A stretch of 64,000 nt of DNA from Clostridia bacterium (GCA_017938695.1 JAGBBA010000042.1:26190-90189), one strand, 5' to 3'. Shown: positions 36,019 through 44,535, counted from the stretch's first letter. Translations and numbers: made by a program. The notes: generated from the sequence alone by a model not told the origin.

Positions 36019-37512
36019 TTATTCTGCGACCAGGATGTTGACGGAATGCGGTTGCAGGGTGAGGCGAACGGTGAGCCCCTCCTGCTCAACGCCATTGTTG
36101 TTGATGAAGGGCACCACGGTTTCCTTGCCCACGTCGTTATAGTCGTCGGGGCTGGTGCCGCATAGGGTGTGCAGGGTCAGCTTGCGGGGGCTGTCCAGCG
36201 TCAGGGTGATCTGCTGAGAGTCGCTGATGTGCTTGTTGACCAGGGCGATGGCTACTGCACCGTCGTGGCTGCGGCGGGTGGAAACCACGTCGATGCAGTC
36301 CACGTCCACTTCGCCCTGCTCGCCGCAGACGCGGTAGGCGGGCACATCCTGCACCCACTGGTCGATCACCTCGTCGCCCATCAGGTGGACGTACATATCA
36401 AACACGTGGTAGGTGGTGCGCTTCACGATGCCGCCGGGGTAGGTGAAGATCGCGCCGCGGGTGTTGATGACCGGCGCAAAGTTGGCCATGCCTACAATGT
36501 CGGCGTGGCGCAGCACCATGTTCAGGAAGCAGCCGGAGAACACCGCATCCGCCATGGTATAGATGGCGTTGTCGTCGTTGCCGTTGCGGGGGTCAAGGTA
36601 CTCTTCCTTGGTAACGGCCTGCTGGATGGTGTGCACGCCGGGATGGAACCAGGCACGGAGGTTCCACTCGTCAAAGGCGATCTTGATCTTCTTTTCCAGG
36701 CCCATGGCGTTGAGCAGCCCCTGCACCTTGCGGATGGGGGCATCCAGGTCGTGGGTGTAGGCCATGCACTGGGTATAGGGTGCGGTTTCGTTTTTGCCGT
36801 GGTGGAAATCCCAGTAGCCGTGCAGGGAGATCCATTCCAGGCGGTCGCCGCAGCTTTCCAGCAGGCGGGTGTTCCAGTCCATGTCCACCAGGGCGGCAGC
36901 GGTGAGGCTGGTGGTGGGGTCGACGTGCTGCATCATCTTGGCGGATTCCGTTACCAGCCGGGCCCATTCCTCGCTGCCCTTGGCACCGATCTCCCAATAG
37001 CCGTAGTTCTCGTTGCCCACGGACCAGTACTTGACGTTGTGGGGCTTCTCGTGGCCGTTGCGGATGCGCCACTTGGCGAACTCACCCTCGGTGGGCAGAT
37101 TGCAGTATTCCACCCAGTCGCTCATTTCCTCGGCAGTGCCGGTGCCTGCATTGGTGCAGATATAGGGTTCGCAGCCGATGTCCCGGCACAGCTGGACGAA
37201 TTCATCCGTGCCGAAGGTGTTGGGCTCCTCCACACGCCAGGATTTATCAAACACAGGGGTGCGGTTTTCGCCGACGCCCTTTTTCCAATTGTAGGAGGAA
37301 ACGAAGCAGCCGCCGGGCCAGCGGATGATGGGCGTGCGGATGTTTTGCAGGGCCTCGATCACGTCGCTGCGGAAGCCGTGCTCGTTGGCCAGGGGGGACT
37401 GGGGATCATACACGCCGCCGTAGACCTGGCGGTGGAAGTGCTCTAAAAAATGGCCGTACAGAAGCGGACTGGCCTGGGCAAGACGGCGTTCGGGATTGAT
37501 CTGGATGCGCAT
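36019..37512 (-). CDS. GH51 alpha-L-arabinofuranosidase
   Basis: The 497-residue cytoplasmic enzyme has all GH51 landmarks: LLYGHFLEHFHRQVYGGVYD near the start, RWPGGCFVSSYNWKKGVG, acid/base Glu168 in SVGNENYG, and nucleophile Glu282 in IAFDEWN. Length equals the bacterial AbfA group. It removes terminal arabinofuranose from arabino-oligosaccharides. It is transcribed from its own promoter, toward the left, next to the arabinose-type LacI/ABC/GH43 cluster, with which it presumably works. Confidence 0.95.
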   Translation of the reverse strand: MRIQINPERRLAQASPLLYGHFLEHFHRQVYGGVYDPQSPLANEHGFRSDVIEALQNIRTPIIRWPGGCFVSSYNWKKGVGENRTPVFDKSWRVEEPNTFGTDEFVQLCRDIGCEPYICTNAGTGTAEEMSDWVEYCNLPTEGEFAKWRIRNGHEKPHNVKYWSVGNENYGYWEIGAKGSEEWARLVTESAKMMQHVDPTTSLTAAALVDMDWNTRLLESCGDRLEWISLHGYWDFHHGKNETAPYTQCMAYTHDLDAPIRKVQGLLNAMGLEKKIKIAFDEWNLRAWFHPGVHTIQQAVTKEEYLDPRNGNDDNAIYTMADAVFSGCFLNMVLRHADIVGMANFAPVINTRGAIFTYPGGIVKRTTYHVFDMYVHLMGDEVIDQWVQDVPAYRVCGEQGEVDVDCIDVVSTRRSHDGAVAIALVNKHISDSQQITLTLDSPRKLTLHTLCGTSPDDYNDVGKETVVPFINNNGVEQEGLTVRLTLQPHSVNILVAE

Positions 37513-37556
37513 GGTATCATCCTTTCCGGTATGAAATTGTCAGGTGGTTTGTGCTT

Positions 37557-37585
37557 ATCATACACGCACGGGACAAAATGTGCAA
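37557..37585 (-). promoter_or_regulatory. Promoter of the GH51 gene
   Basis: Minus-strand TTGCAC (37585-37580) and TATGAT (37562-37557) are 17 nt apart, 45 nt before ATG 37512. Confidence 0.75.
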
Positions 37586-37652
37586 TCCCCAAAAATGAAA
37601 AAACGCCCTGATGGGAGGATTCTTAAGGAACGGTTTATCCTGCAACGCACAA

Positions 37653-37680
37653 ATGGGCATCCAGCGGCTTGGATGCCCAT
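37653..37680. terminator. Hairpin of unassigned direction
   Basis: An 11-bp perfect stem ATGGGCATCCA and complement with a 6-nt loop lies between the GH51 promoter and the AT-rich HAD gene; it may end transcription of the latter. Confidence 0.5.
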
Positions 37681-37830
37681 CTATTTACGGATTCGCAGAC
37701 GAATTTGCATAATGTGTGAACCGTGGAAACGCAATGCATCGGAACGGTGCGTATAATTGCGCCCTCCTGAAATTTTTGGTGGATTGCATTTTCGGCTGCT
37801 GGACAAATTAGGTTTTTTTAATAAGCACTT

Positions 37831-38322
37831 TTAAATCAGATTACACAAATCCGACAAATCACTAATTCTTTGTTTTCCAATGCCTATACCCCAAAAATTC
37901 AGTCCAACACTTTCTGCGCACTTCATATCGCTCAATGAATCTCCACACATAAAAGATTCCTTCAAATTGATTTCCGGATATTTCCTTATTGCCTGCTTTA
38001 TTAGCCCATTTCTCGGTTTGCAACAATCACATTGTTCGGTTCGTGCATGAGGACAATAGAATACATCCAAAATACTAATATCATTTTCTGTAAGTAATGC
38101 CAAAAGCTTTCTATTAAATTCATGATATTGCTCTATCGAAATAATTCCCTCTCCAATGATATATTGATTGGTTACAATAATTATTTCATACCCTTTTTCT
38201 TTCAAATACTTCATTCCCTGAATTGCTCCCGGCAATATCTCTGGATATTGAATCCGAATCCAAATATCATCTGGATAATCACGGTTAATTGTTCCATCTC
38301 TATCTAAAAAAGCAACTTTCAT
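37831..38322 (-). CDS. GmhB/HisB-type HAD phosphatase
   Basis: This 163-residue protein starts FLDRDGTINRDYPDD (HAD motif I, Asp7/Asp9), has VTNQYIIGEG (motif II), the zinc-finger-like CPHARTEQCDCCKP, and MCGDSLSDMKCAESVG (motif IV). That set defines the D-glycero-D-manno-heptose-bisphosphate/histidinol-phosphate phosphatase subfamily. It probably dephosphorylates a sugar phosphate, but no heptose or histidine genes are nearby. Low G+C and A/T-ending codons contrast with both neighbours and suggest horizontal acquisition. A TATAAT lies at 38357-38352 upstream. Confidence 0.88.
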   Translation of the reverse strand: MKVAFLDRDGTINRDYPDDIWIRIQYPEILPGAIQGMKYLKEKGYEIIIVTNQYIIGEGIISIEQYHEFNRKLLALLTENDISILDVFYCPHARTEQCDCCKPRNGLIKQAIRKYPEINLKESFMCGDSLSDMKCAESVGLNFWGIGIGKQRISDLSDLCNLI

Positions 38323-38405
38323 TATATTCTCTCGCTTCCTTATGTTGTATCATTATAAGGTGCAGTTTGCTATTTTGTACTTTCATTCTATCACAGCAGT
38401 ACACA

Positions 38406-38436
38406 AAACCGCAAGCCAGTCAAAGGCTTGCGGTTT
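38406..38436 (-). terminator. Terminator of the LacI-family gene
   Basis: A 12-bp stem (AAACCGCAAGCC and complement) around a 7-nt loop lies 67 nt past the regulator's stop, followed on the minus strand by TTTT-rich sequence. Confidence 0.85.
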
Positions 38437-38503
38437 CATTGTTTGCAGAATGGTAGGGGAAAGATAACTCCTTCCTTTCCATCACCCTCACTGGCGGGGG
38501 CGT

Positions 38504-39517
38504 TTATTTTTCGGCATGCAGGCATCCGCAGCTGCCGCGGCAGACGATCTTGGCCGGCACGCGGATGATCTGCGGAGGCATACTTTCGTGGTGGATGCGC
38601 CTGCGCAGCAGGGTCAGGGCCTGGTCGATCATCTCGCTGATGGAAGGGTCCACCGTGCACAGCGGCATGGGGAAGTGGATGATGCCCTGAATGTTGTCGT
38701 AGCCGACGATGGCGATATCCTTGGGAACGTCGGCACCGATATCGGACAAAAAGGAAGCGGCGTTCCAGGCTTCCATGTCGCAGAAGACAAAAATGCCGTC
38801 CACGCCCTGGTCGCGCCAGTCGCACAGGGTTTTGACCACATCCACATTATGGTGGGAAACCGTCACGTGCCGGTTTTCTTCGGGAATGCCAAAGTCATCG
38901 CAGGCGCGCAGGAAGCCCTTCAGGCGGTATTCCGTGCTGTGGATAATGTTGAAGCCGCACAAAAAGGCCAGGTTGCGGCGGCCGGAGTCGATCAGGTGTT
39001 TGGTGGCTAGGTAGCCGCCCTGCTCTTCGTCGCAGAGCACGCAGTCGTCTTCGCCTTCATTTACGTAGCGGGACATCAGCACATAGGGCATGTTGGCGGC
39101 CCGCATCAGCTGGATGGACTCCTCCGCACCGCGGCTGGGGAACAGCAGGATGCCGTCCACCTGGCGGCTGAGGGCGGCCTCCACAGCGCGTCGCTCCTGC
39201 TCCGGGTTTTCACGGGAGCACAGGGTGAGCAGCGTGTAGCCCAGGGAAGAGGCGGCGTCGTGAATAGCATCAGCCACGGCGGCATAGTATGGATTGGACA
39301 TGGCACCAAGGATCAGGCCGATGGTCTTGGTGCGGCCGGAACGGAGCGAACTGGCGGCGTAATTGCGCACATAGCCCATTTCTCGGGCCACTTTTTGGAT
39401 CTGCTCGCAGGTGGCCCTGGAAATATCCGGCTTGTTTTTCAGTGCACGGGAAACCGTGTTGACCGTAAAGCCGGTTCGTTCAGCCACATCCTGCAGCGTT
39501 ACTCGCCTTGCACGCAC
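38504..39517 (-). CDS. LacI/GalR-family transcriptional regulator
   Basis: I favour a GTG start at 39517, right after an AAGGGAGAG site; it places VTLQDVAERTGFTVNTVSRA at the N-terminus, as in all LacI proteins (337 residues). The hinge and sugar-binding domain follow (KTIGLILGAMSNPYYAAVAD). The C-terminus is cysteine-rich (VCRGSCGCLHAEK). It is divergent from the arabino-oligosaccharide transporter operon and most likely represses it by binding the 16-bp palindrome at 39668, releasing on a sugar ligand. Its own -35 box at 39573 lies about 50 bp from the operon's. Confidence 0.93.
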   Translation of the reverse strand: MRARRVTLQDVAERTGFTVNTVSRALKNKPDISRATCEQIQKVAREMGYVRNYAASSLRSGRTKTIGLILGAMSNPYYAAVADAIHDAASSLGYTLLTLCSRENPEQERRAVEAALSRQVDGILLFPSRGAEESIQLMRAANMPYVLMSRYVNEGEDDCVLCDEEQGGYLATKHLIDSGRRNLAFLCGFNIIHSTEYRLKGFLRACDDFGIPEENRHVTVSHHNVDVVKTLCDWRDQGVDGIFVFCDMEAWNAASFLSDIGADVPKDIAIVGYDNIQGIIHFPMPLCTVDPSISEMIDQALTLLRRRIHHESMPPQIIRVPAKIVCRGSCGCLHAEK

Positions 39518-39549
39518 AGCGTTCTCTCCCTTCGCAAAACATCGTCTGC

Positions 39550-39578
39550 ATTGTAGCATAGAAGGGTATTCATGTCAA
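39550..39578 (-). promoter_or_regulatory. Promoter of the LacI-family gene
   Basis: Minus-strand TTGACA (39578-39573) and TACAAT (39555-39550) with a 17-nt spacer form a near-consensus SigA promoter, 33 nt before the GTG. Confidence 0.85.
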
Positions 39579-39625
39579 TTTTTGAGATAAAGGACAAAAA
39601 TAATATAAAAACAGGACAAAGAGTA

Positions 39626-39683
39626 TTGACAAGGAATGGAAATTGTGTTATTCTTATCTTGCGAACAACATTAACGTTAATGT
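39626..39683 (+). promoter_or_regulatory. Promoter and LacI-type operator of the arabino-oligosaccharide operon
   Basis: TTGACA (39626-39631) and TATTCT (39649-39654) are 17 nt apart. The perfect 16-bp palindrome ACATTAACGTTAATGT (39668-39683), with the central CG typical of LacI-family operators, starts 14 nt after the -10 box, so a bound repressor would block initiation. A further TCAACGATAATG half-site-like stretch follows. Confidence 0.8.
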
Positions 39684-39778
39684 CAACGATAATGTTTTGT
39701 GAAAGTCGAATAAACTGCAAGAAATTGCGTTTGTTTCGTTTGCCCATTTTTGAGCCGATGGTGTTCGCGATGGCTGGT

Positions 39779-39909
39779 TGTAATCAGCACCGATGTCAAT
39801 CGGTGATGATCGATAATGAGGGAGGGGCGTCCCGCCCCGACTAACGAAACGAATCCCTGGATTCGTTGAAGTGTAATCAGCACCGATGTTAATCGGTGAT
39901 GATCGATAA
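39779..39909 (+). repeat. Pair of 38-nt direct repeats with internal palindrome in the operon leader
   Basis: Copies at 39779-39816 and 39872-39909 differ at one base. Each contains CACCGAT-GTYA-ATCGGTG, able to form a 7-bp hairpin or serve as an operator; the second copy ends one base before the AAAGGAGG ribosome site. Between them lie GGGGCG/CGCCCC-like and AACGAAT/ATTCGTT hairpins. The leader is about 265 nt long, so RNA-level control is possible. Confidence 0.75.
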
Positions 39910-39925
39910 AAAAGGAGGTACCACT

Positions 39926-41212
39926 ATGAAGAAGCTGGTTGCTCTCATCCTGTCCCTGTGCATGCTTCTGAGCATGGCGTCCTTCGCCACTGCCGAGGCT
40001 GCCCCCACCACCCTGACCATGTGGACGTTCATCGCCCAGCATCAGGAGTTCTATGAGTCCATGGCTAAGCTGTGGAACGAGCAGAACCCCGACCGTCAGA
40101 TCGCTATCGAAGTGACCACCCTGGGTTACGACGACATGCACAACAAAATGAAGATCGCCCTGCAGACCGACGAAGGCGCTCCCGACATGTGCGACGTCGA
40201 GCTGGGCCAGTTCCCCAACATCCTGGCTTTCAACGACAAGCTGACCGACCTGACCCCCTTCATGACTGAGTACATGGCAGACCTGGTCAAGGCCCGCTTC
40301 GAGATCTATGCCAAGGACGGCAAGTACTACGGTGCTCCCACCCACGTTGGTGCCATGGTCGCCTTCTACGATGCCGAGCTGCTACAGTCTGCTGGCGTGG
40401 ACTACACCACCATCAAGACCTGGGACGACTGGAAGGCCGCTGGCGAAAAGCTGAAGGCTGCCGTGCCGGACGCCTGGATGGGCACCGTTGAAACCTCTAC
40501 CCAGTGGGTCGCTTCCCTGATGCTGGCCCAGCAGGGCAAGGACTGGCAGGACGGCGAGTCCGCCTTCATCAACACCCCCGAAGTGGCTAAGATCATCGAC
40601 ACCCAGAAGTCCTGGCTGGAAGCTGGCATCGCCCAGACCTGCCCCGGTGGTCAGCCCGACACCGAGGAAGGCAAGGCCTACATCGCCAACAACAAGATCG
40701 CCTGCGTCATCATGCCCTACTGGTTCATGAGCCGCTTCACCGGCGAAATCAAGGACGCCTGCGCGAACCGCTATGTGGTCGCTCCCTGCCCCGTGTTTGA
40801 AGAAGGCCAGATCCGTTCTATCGGCCAGGGCGGCACCGGCACCGTCGTGTACGCCAATGGCGCGAACCCCGAGCTGGCTGGCGAATTCCTGACCTTCGCC
40901 AAGATCTCTCCCATCGGCAACGAGAAGGTTTGGTCCTTCCTGGGCTTCGACCCCATCAACACCGCTGTTTGGGATGACGACGCCATCATGAAGACCGACG
41001 ACAACGCCTTCAACCAGTATTTCGTGGGCTATCCCGTGGATGCTCTGAAGGAAATCCGTGCTGAGATCGGCTACGTCGTGTCCACCAGCATTTCTCCCAC
41101 CATCAACAACTACCTGGGCACCACCCTGTGGAACGAAGTCTATGTGGACGGCGTTGACACTGCTGAGGCCCTGGAAACCGCTCAGGACACCATCGACAGC
41201 GATCTGTTCTAA
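39926..41212 (+). CDS. Carbohydrate ABC transporter substrate-binding protein
   Basis: ATG 39926, 7 nt after AAAGGAGG, gives 428 residues. The signal peptide (MKKLVALILSLCMLLSMASF then ATAEAA) ends in an Ala-X-Ala site without canonical lipobox. The mature protein is a family-1 binding protein (LTMWTFIAQHQEFYESMAKL, VAFYDAELLQSAGVDYTTIK, GEFLTFAKISP). It likely binds arabino-oligosaccharides, judged from the LacI/GH43/GH51 context. It is the first gene of the operon and is followed by a hairpin. Confidence 0.93.
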   Translation: MKKLVALILSLCMLLSMASFATAEAAPTTLTMWTFIAQHQEFYESMAKLWNEQNPDRQIAIEVTTLGYDDMHNKMKIALQTDEGAPDMCDVELGQFPNILAFNDKLTDLTPFMTEYMADLVKARFEIYAKDGKYYGAPTHVGAMVAFYDAELLQSAGVDYTTIKTWDDWKAAGEKLKAAVPDAWMGTVETSTQWVASLMLAQQGKDWQDGESAFINTPEVAKIIDTQKSWLEAGIAQTCPGGQPDTEEGKAYIANNKIACVIMPYWFMSRFTGEIKDACANRYVVAPCPVFEEGQIRSIGQGGTGTVVYANGANPELAGEFLTFAKISPIGNEKVWSFLGFDPINTAVWDDDAIMKTDDNAFNQYFVGYPVDALKEIRAEIGYVVSTSISPTINNYLGTTLWNEVYVDGVDTAEALETAQDTIDSDLF

Positions 41213-41232
41213 TCGGTTCAGACTAACCATCC

Positions 41233-41259
41233 GGCGCATGGGAGTTTCTTCCATGCGCC
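41233..41259 (+). terminator. Hairpin between binding-protein and permease genes
   Basis: GGCGCATGG (41233-41241) pairs with CCATGCGCC (41251-41259) around a 9-nt loop, followed by TTGTGT. It should lower transcription into the permease genes. Confidence 0.7.
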
Positions 41260-41332
41260 TTGTGTGATGATTCTCCGCAGGAGGAGGATCGTTGCTCTCC
41301 CATACCAGGGATAAAGAAAGGAGCGTTGCGCA

Positions 41333-42526
41333 ATGCAAGCAACCCAAATTGTCAACGCAAAAAAGCAGCGTCGCAAGCAAACCTCGGTGCTGCTGGTGAT
41401 TGGCGTATTGCTGATCATCGTTGGCCTGGTGGCCCTGTTCTCCCTGAGCGGCAAGTCCGTCCGCTTTGACAATGCCTACGACGCCGGCGGCGACCTGAGT
41501 CCCTACTTCTTCGAAAAGCTGGAAGAGGGCCAGAGCTACACCGCCCTGCAGAGCCTGTGGCTTGGTATTGTGCGCAACCGTACCCTTCCCATGCTGGCAG
41601 GTATTCTGTTCATCGTGGCCTTTGTGCTGTTGAACCGTGACCTGCTCTACTCCCAGAAGGTGGCCCCCTATGTGTTCGTGGCTCCCTTCATCATCACGTT
41701 CCTGGTCTTCTTCCTGTATCCGCTCATTTCCACTATCATGATGAGCTTCCAGGACATCAAGGCCTCGGGCAGTGAATGGATCGGCTTCAAGAACTACGAG
41801 AACATGTTCTCCAACAAGGTGTTCTTCATCGCCGTGAAGAACTCCATGCGCTACATGATCCTTACCTGCGCGCTGCTGATCCCCATCCCGCTGCTGCTGG
41901 CATACATGCTCAATTCCAAGTCCATGATGTTTGCCGGTGCGTTCAAGACCATCTCCTTCATGCCTGTGCTGTGCTCCGTCGTGGTGGCCGGTATCATCTT
42001 CCGCATGATGTTCTCCGAGCTCCCCGGCGCACTGATGAACCAGGTGCTGGTCGCCTTTGGCGGCGAACCCATCATCTGGCTGAAGGGTGAATGGACGGCC
42101 ATGTTCGCCATGGTGCTTCTGTGCTGCTGGCGCTGGACGGGCATGAACATCCTCTACTACATGGCTGGCCTGAAGTCCATCCCCGGCGAATTGTACGAAG
42201 CCGCCGATATCGACGGTGCCAACGCCCTGCAGAAGTTCATGCACATCGGCTGGCCGCTGCTCAAGCCCACCACCGTGTATGTGCTGACCATTTCCATCTA
42301 CGCCGGTCTGGCCATGTTTACCGAGAGCTACATGATCTTCGGCAACAACAACTCGCCCAAGAACTACGGCCTGACCATCGTTGGCTATCTGTACCGCTAC
42401 GGCTTTGAAAAGGTCGATAAGTTCGGCTTCGCCTCCGCCGTCGGCCTGGTGCTGCTGGCCGGTGCGATGATCATCACCGTGGCGCAGCTGTACATGACTG
42501 GCACCATCGGCAGGAAGGAGGATTGA
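41333..42526 (+). CDS. Sugar ABC transporter permease (MalF type) with N-terminal extension
   Basis: The 397-residue protein has the MalF/UgpA permease core from about residue 105 (YVFVAPFIITFLVFFLYPLI, and the EAA loop ELYEAADIDGANALQKFMHI). In front are two extra hydrophobic segments and a soluble loop (residues 20-100), making it about 100 residues longer than the common UgpA type. AAAGGAG precedes ATG 41333. It forms the membrane channel with the next gene product. The ATPase is not in this operon and may be a shared MsmK-like protein encoded elsewhere. Confidence 0.93.
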   Translation: MQATQIVNAKKQRRKQTSVLLVIGVLLIIVGLVALFSLSGKSVRFDNAYDAGGDLSPYFFEKLEEGQSYTALQSLWLGIVRNRTLPMLAGILFIVAFVLLNRDLLYSQKVAPYVFVAPFIITFLVFFLYPLISTIMMSFQDIKASGSEWIGFKNYENMFSNKVFFIAVKNSMRYMILTCALLIPIPLLLAYMLNSKSMMFAGAFKTISFMPVLCSVVVAGIIFRMMFSELPGALMNQVLVAFGGEPIIWLKGEWTAMFAMVLLCCWRWTGMNILYYMAGLKSIPGELYEAADIDGANALQKFMHIGWPLLKPTTVYVLTISIYAGLAMFTESYMIFGNNNSPKNYGLTIVGYLYRYGFEKVDKFGFASAVGLVLLAGAMIITVAQLYMTGTIGRKED

Positions 42527-42528
42527 CC

Positions 42529-43419
42529 ATGACCACTGTGAATAAGCAGAAGAAAAGCAAGCTGGGCTACAACCCTGCGGCCCGTGCAGCCATGGTGATC
42601 TTCTTTGCTGTGCTGGCGATCCTTATCATCATTCCCCTGTATGCGCTGCTGCTGGGCACCTTCAAGGGCGGCGCGGAGCTGTTTGTTTCCGGCTTGAACC
42701 TGGACCCCACCTGGGATAAGCTCCACCTGAAGGCCTGGCGTTACCTCTTCACAGGCGTGATGAGCGACGGCGTTTACAACCCCCATGACTACTTCATCTG
42801 GTATAAGAACAGCCTGTTCATCGTGCTGGTGCAGGGCAGCCTGACGCTAGTCATCTCTTCGCTGGTGGCCTACGGCTTCTCCAAGTACAAGTTCAAGGGG
42901 CAGAACCTCTTGTTCCTGTGCGTGCTGCTGGTGATGATGATCCCCCAGGAAATTCTGATGCTGCCCATGTACACCCAGATCAACGCCATGGGCCTGCGCA
43001 ACAGCTATGCTGGTGTGATGATGCCCTTCCTGGCGAACATGAGCGCGATCTTCTTCTTCCGCCAGTTCCTGGAGGGCGTGCCCTACGACCTGCTGGACGC
43101 TGGCCGCGTGGACGGCTGCACGGAGTACGGCATCTTCTTCCGCATCATCGTGCCCATCCTCAAGCCTGCTTATGCCTCCATGGCCGTGCTGGTGGGCATG
43201 GGCGCGTGGAATGGTCTGCTGTGGCCCATGCTGGTCATCTCCGACATGGACAAGTACACCATCCCGATCGGCCTGAACACCCTCTGGTCCCCCTACGGCA
43301 ACAACTATGACCTGATGATCACCGGCTCCTGCTTTGCCATCCTGCCCCTGTTGATCCTGTTCTTCTGCGCGCAGAAGTTCATCATCGAGGGCATGACCGC
43401 CGGTTCTGTCAAGGGTTAA
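42529..43419 (+). CDS. Sugar ABC transporter permease (MalG type)
   Basis: ATG 42529 is preferred over TTG 42523 because GAAGGAGG sits 8-14 nt upstream of it; 296 residues. Six hydrophobic segments and the EAA loop (YDLLDAGRVDGCTEYGIFFR) identify the MalG/AraQ family. It overlaps no gene but lies 2 nt after the first permease, so both are coupled. Confidence 0.93.
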   Translation: MTTVNKQKKSKLGYNPAARAAMVIFFAVLAILIIIPLYALLLGTFKGGAELFVSGLNLDPTWDKLHLKAWRYLFTGVMSDGVYNPHDYFIWYKNSLFIVLVQGSLTLVISSLVAYGFSKYKFKGQNLLFLCVLLVMMIPQEILMLPMYTQINAMGLRNSYAGVMMPFLANMSAIFFFRQFLEGVPYDLLDAGRVDGCTEYGIFFRIIVPILKPAYASMAVLVGMGAWNGLLWPMLVISDMDKYTIPIGLNTLWSPYGNNYDLMITGSCFAILPLLILFFCAQKFIIEGMTAGSVKG

Positions 43420-43436
43420 GCTGCACCGCGCAATCC

Positions 43437-43463
43437 GGCCTGCGTTTGCGATAAACGCAGGCC
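43437..43463 (+). terminator. Hairpin before the operon's GH43 gene
   Basis: An 11-bp stem GGCCTGCGTTT and complement with a 5-nt loop precedes the GH43 ribosome site; no T-run, so probably partial termination or mRNA protection. Confidence 0.65.
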
Positions 43464-43488
43464 ATTTCTATCACGGAGGAACATCATT

Positions 43489-44463
43489 ATGAACAACGGC
43501 AACTACATCCGCACCCGCTGGAATGATCCCTTCATCCCGCAGCGGGCTGATCCCTATATCCGCCTGATCGACGGCCAGTGGTACTTTACCGCCTCCGTTC
43601 CTGCGTATGATTGCATCATCCTGCGCCGGGCCGATACGCTGGAAGGCCTGCGCACCGCTGAGGAGCATGTGCTCTGGCATGCCCATGAAAGCGGCGAAAT
43701 GAGCCGCCATATCTGGGCACCGGAGATCCACCGGCTGGACGGCTGCTGGTACATCTACTTTGCCGCGGGCGAGAAGGACGACGGCTGGAAGATCCGCCCC
43801 TGGGTGCTTTGCTGCCAGGATGACGACCCGGTCACCAGCCGCTGGGAGGAATGCGGCATGCTGCAGCGCGTGGACGAAGACGGATTCAGCTTCACCGAAT
43901 TTTCCCTGGACATGACCATCCTGGAAAACGCGGGCAAGCGTTACTGCATCTGGGCGGAGAAGGTCAGCGTGGGCAAGAAGATCTCCAACCTGTACATCGC
44001 CGAGCTGGAAACACCCCTGAAAATGAAAACGCCGCAGATGCTGCTCACATCGCCCACCTACGCCTGGGAACGCCATGGCTTCTGGGTCAATGAGGGCCCC
44101 ACGGTGATCCATCGCGACGGCCGCATTTTCATGACCTACTCTGCCAGCGACACCAGTGCCGCCTACTGCATGGGCCTGATGTGGATGGACGAAAAAGATG
44201 ATCCCATGGATATTTCCGCCTGGCACAAGCTGAACCATCCCGTCTTTGTGACAGACGTGGAGAAGGGCATCTATGGCCCTGGGCACAACACCTTCTTCAC
44301 CGACGAGAAGGGCGACGTGTTCATGTCCTTCCATGCTCGGCCCTACGACGAGATCATCGGCGACCCGCTGTACGATCCCAACCGGCATGCCTTCATCATG
44401 AAGGTGGCATTTGCCGACGGGATGCCGGTGTTCAGCCTGGATAACCTATTGTTCATGAAATAA
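43489..44463 (+). CDS. GH43 arabinan/arabinoxylan oligosaccharide hydrolase
   Basis: The 324-residue propeller enzyme has the full GH43 triad: base Asp21 (RADPYIRLIDGQWYFTAS), Asp141 (EFSLDMT) and acid Glu202 (WVNEGPTV). The segment HIWAPEIHRLDGCWYIYFAA is typical. No signal peptide is present, so it acts on imported oligosaccharides; most relatives with this organisation are alpha-L-arabinofuranosidases, and the GH51 gene nearby agrees with that. It is the last gene of the operon and ends 1 bp before a long terminator. Confidence 0.92.
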   Translation: MNNGNYIRTRWNDPFIPQRADPYIRLIDGQWYFTASVPAYDCIILRRADTLEGLRTAEEHVLWHAHESGEMSRHIWAPEIHRLDGCWYIYFAAGEKDDGWKIRPWVLCCQDDDPVTSRWEECGMLQRVDEDGFSFTEFSLDMTILENAGKRYCIWAEKVSVGKKISNLYIAELETPLKMKTPQMLLTSPTYAWERHGFWVNEGPTVIHRDGRIFMTYSASDTSAAYCMGLMWMDEKDDPMDISAWHKLNHPVFVTDVEKGIYGPGHNTFFTDEKGDVFMSFHARPYDEIIGDPLYDPNRHAFIMKVAFADGMPVFSLDNLLFMK

Positions 44464-44510
44464 GCAACCAATCAAAGCCACCCGTTTAACGGGTGGCTTT
44501 GATTGGTTGC
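44464..44510. terminator. 22-bp perfect inverted repeat, bidirectional terminator
   Basis: The two arms (44464-44485 and 44489-44510) are perfectly complementary around a TTA loop and start right after the GH43 stop codon. T-rich sequence follows on the plus strand. It separates the operon from a convergent gene. Confidence 0.9.
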
Positions 44511-44535
44511 GTTGTTTTTCAAGCACCTACGCCAC

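Larger units (their letters stand above)
37513..37830. other. Intergenic region with GH51 promoter and a hairpin
   Basis: Besides the promoter at 37557-37585 and the hairpin at 37653-37680, base composition falls toward the AT-rich gene on the right and I see no supported gene. A 70-codon plus-strand frame here has no ribosome site. Confidence 0.5.

Noticed and set aside
37544-37756. 70-codon plus-strand frame
   Set aside because: It overlaps the GH51 promoter and a hairpin and has no ribosome site.
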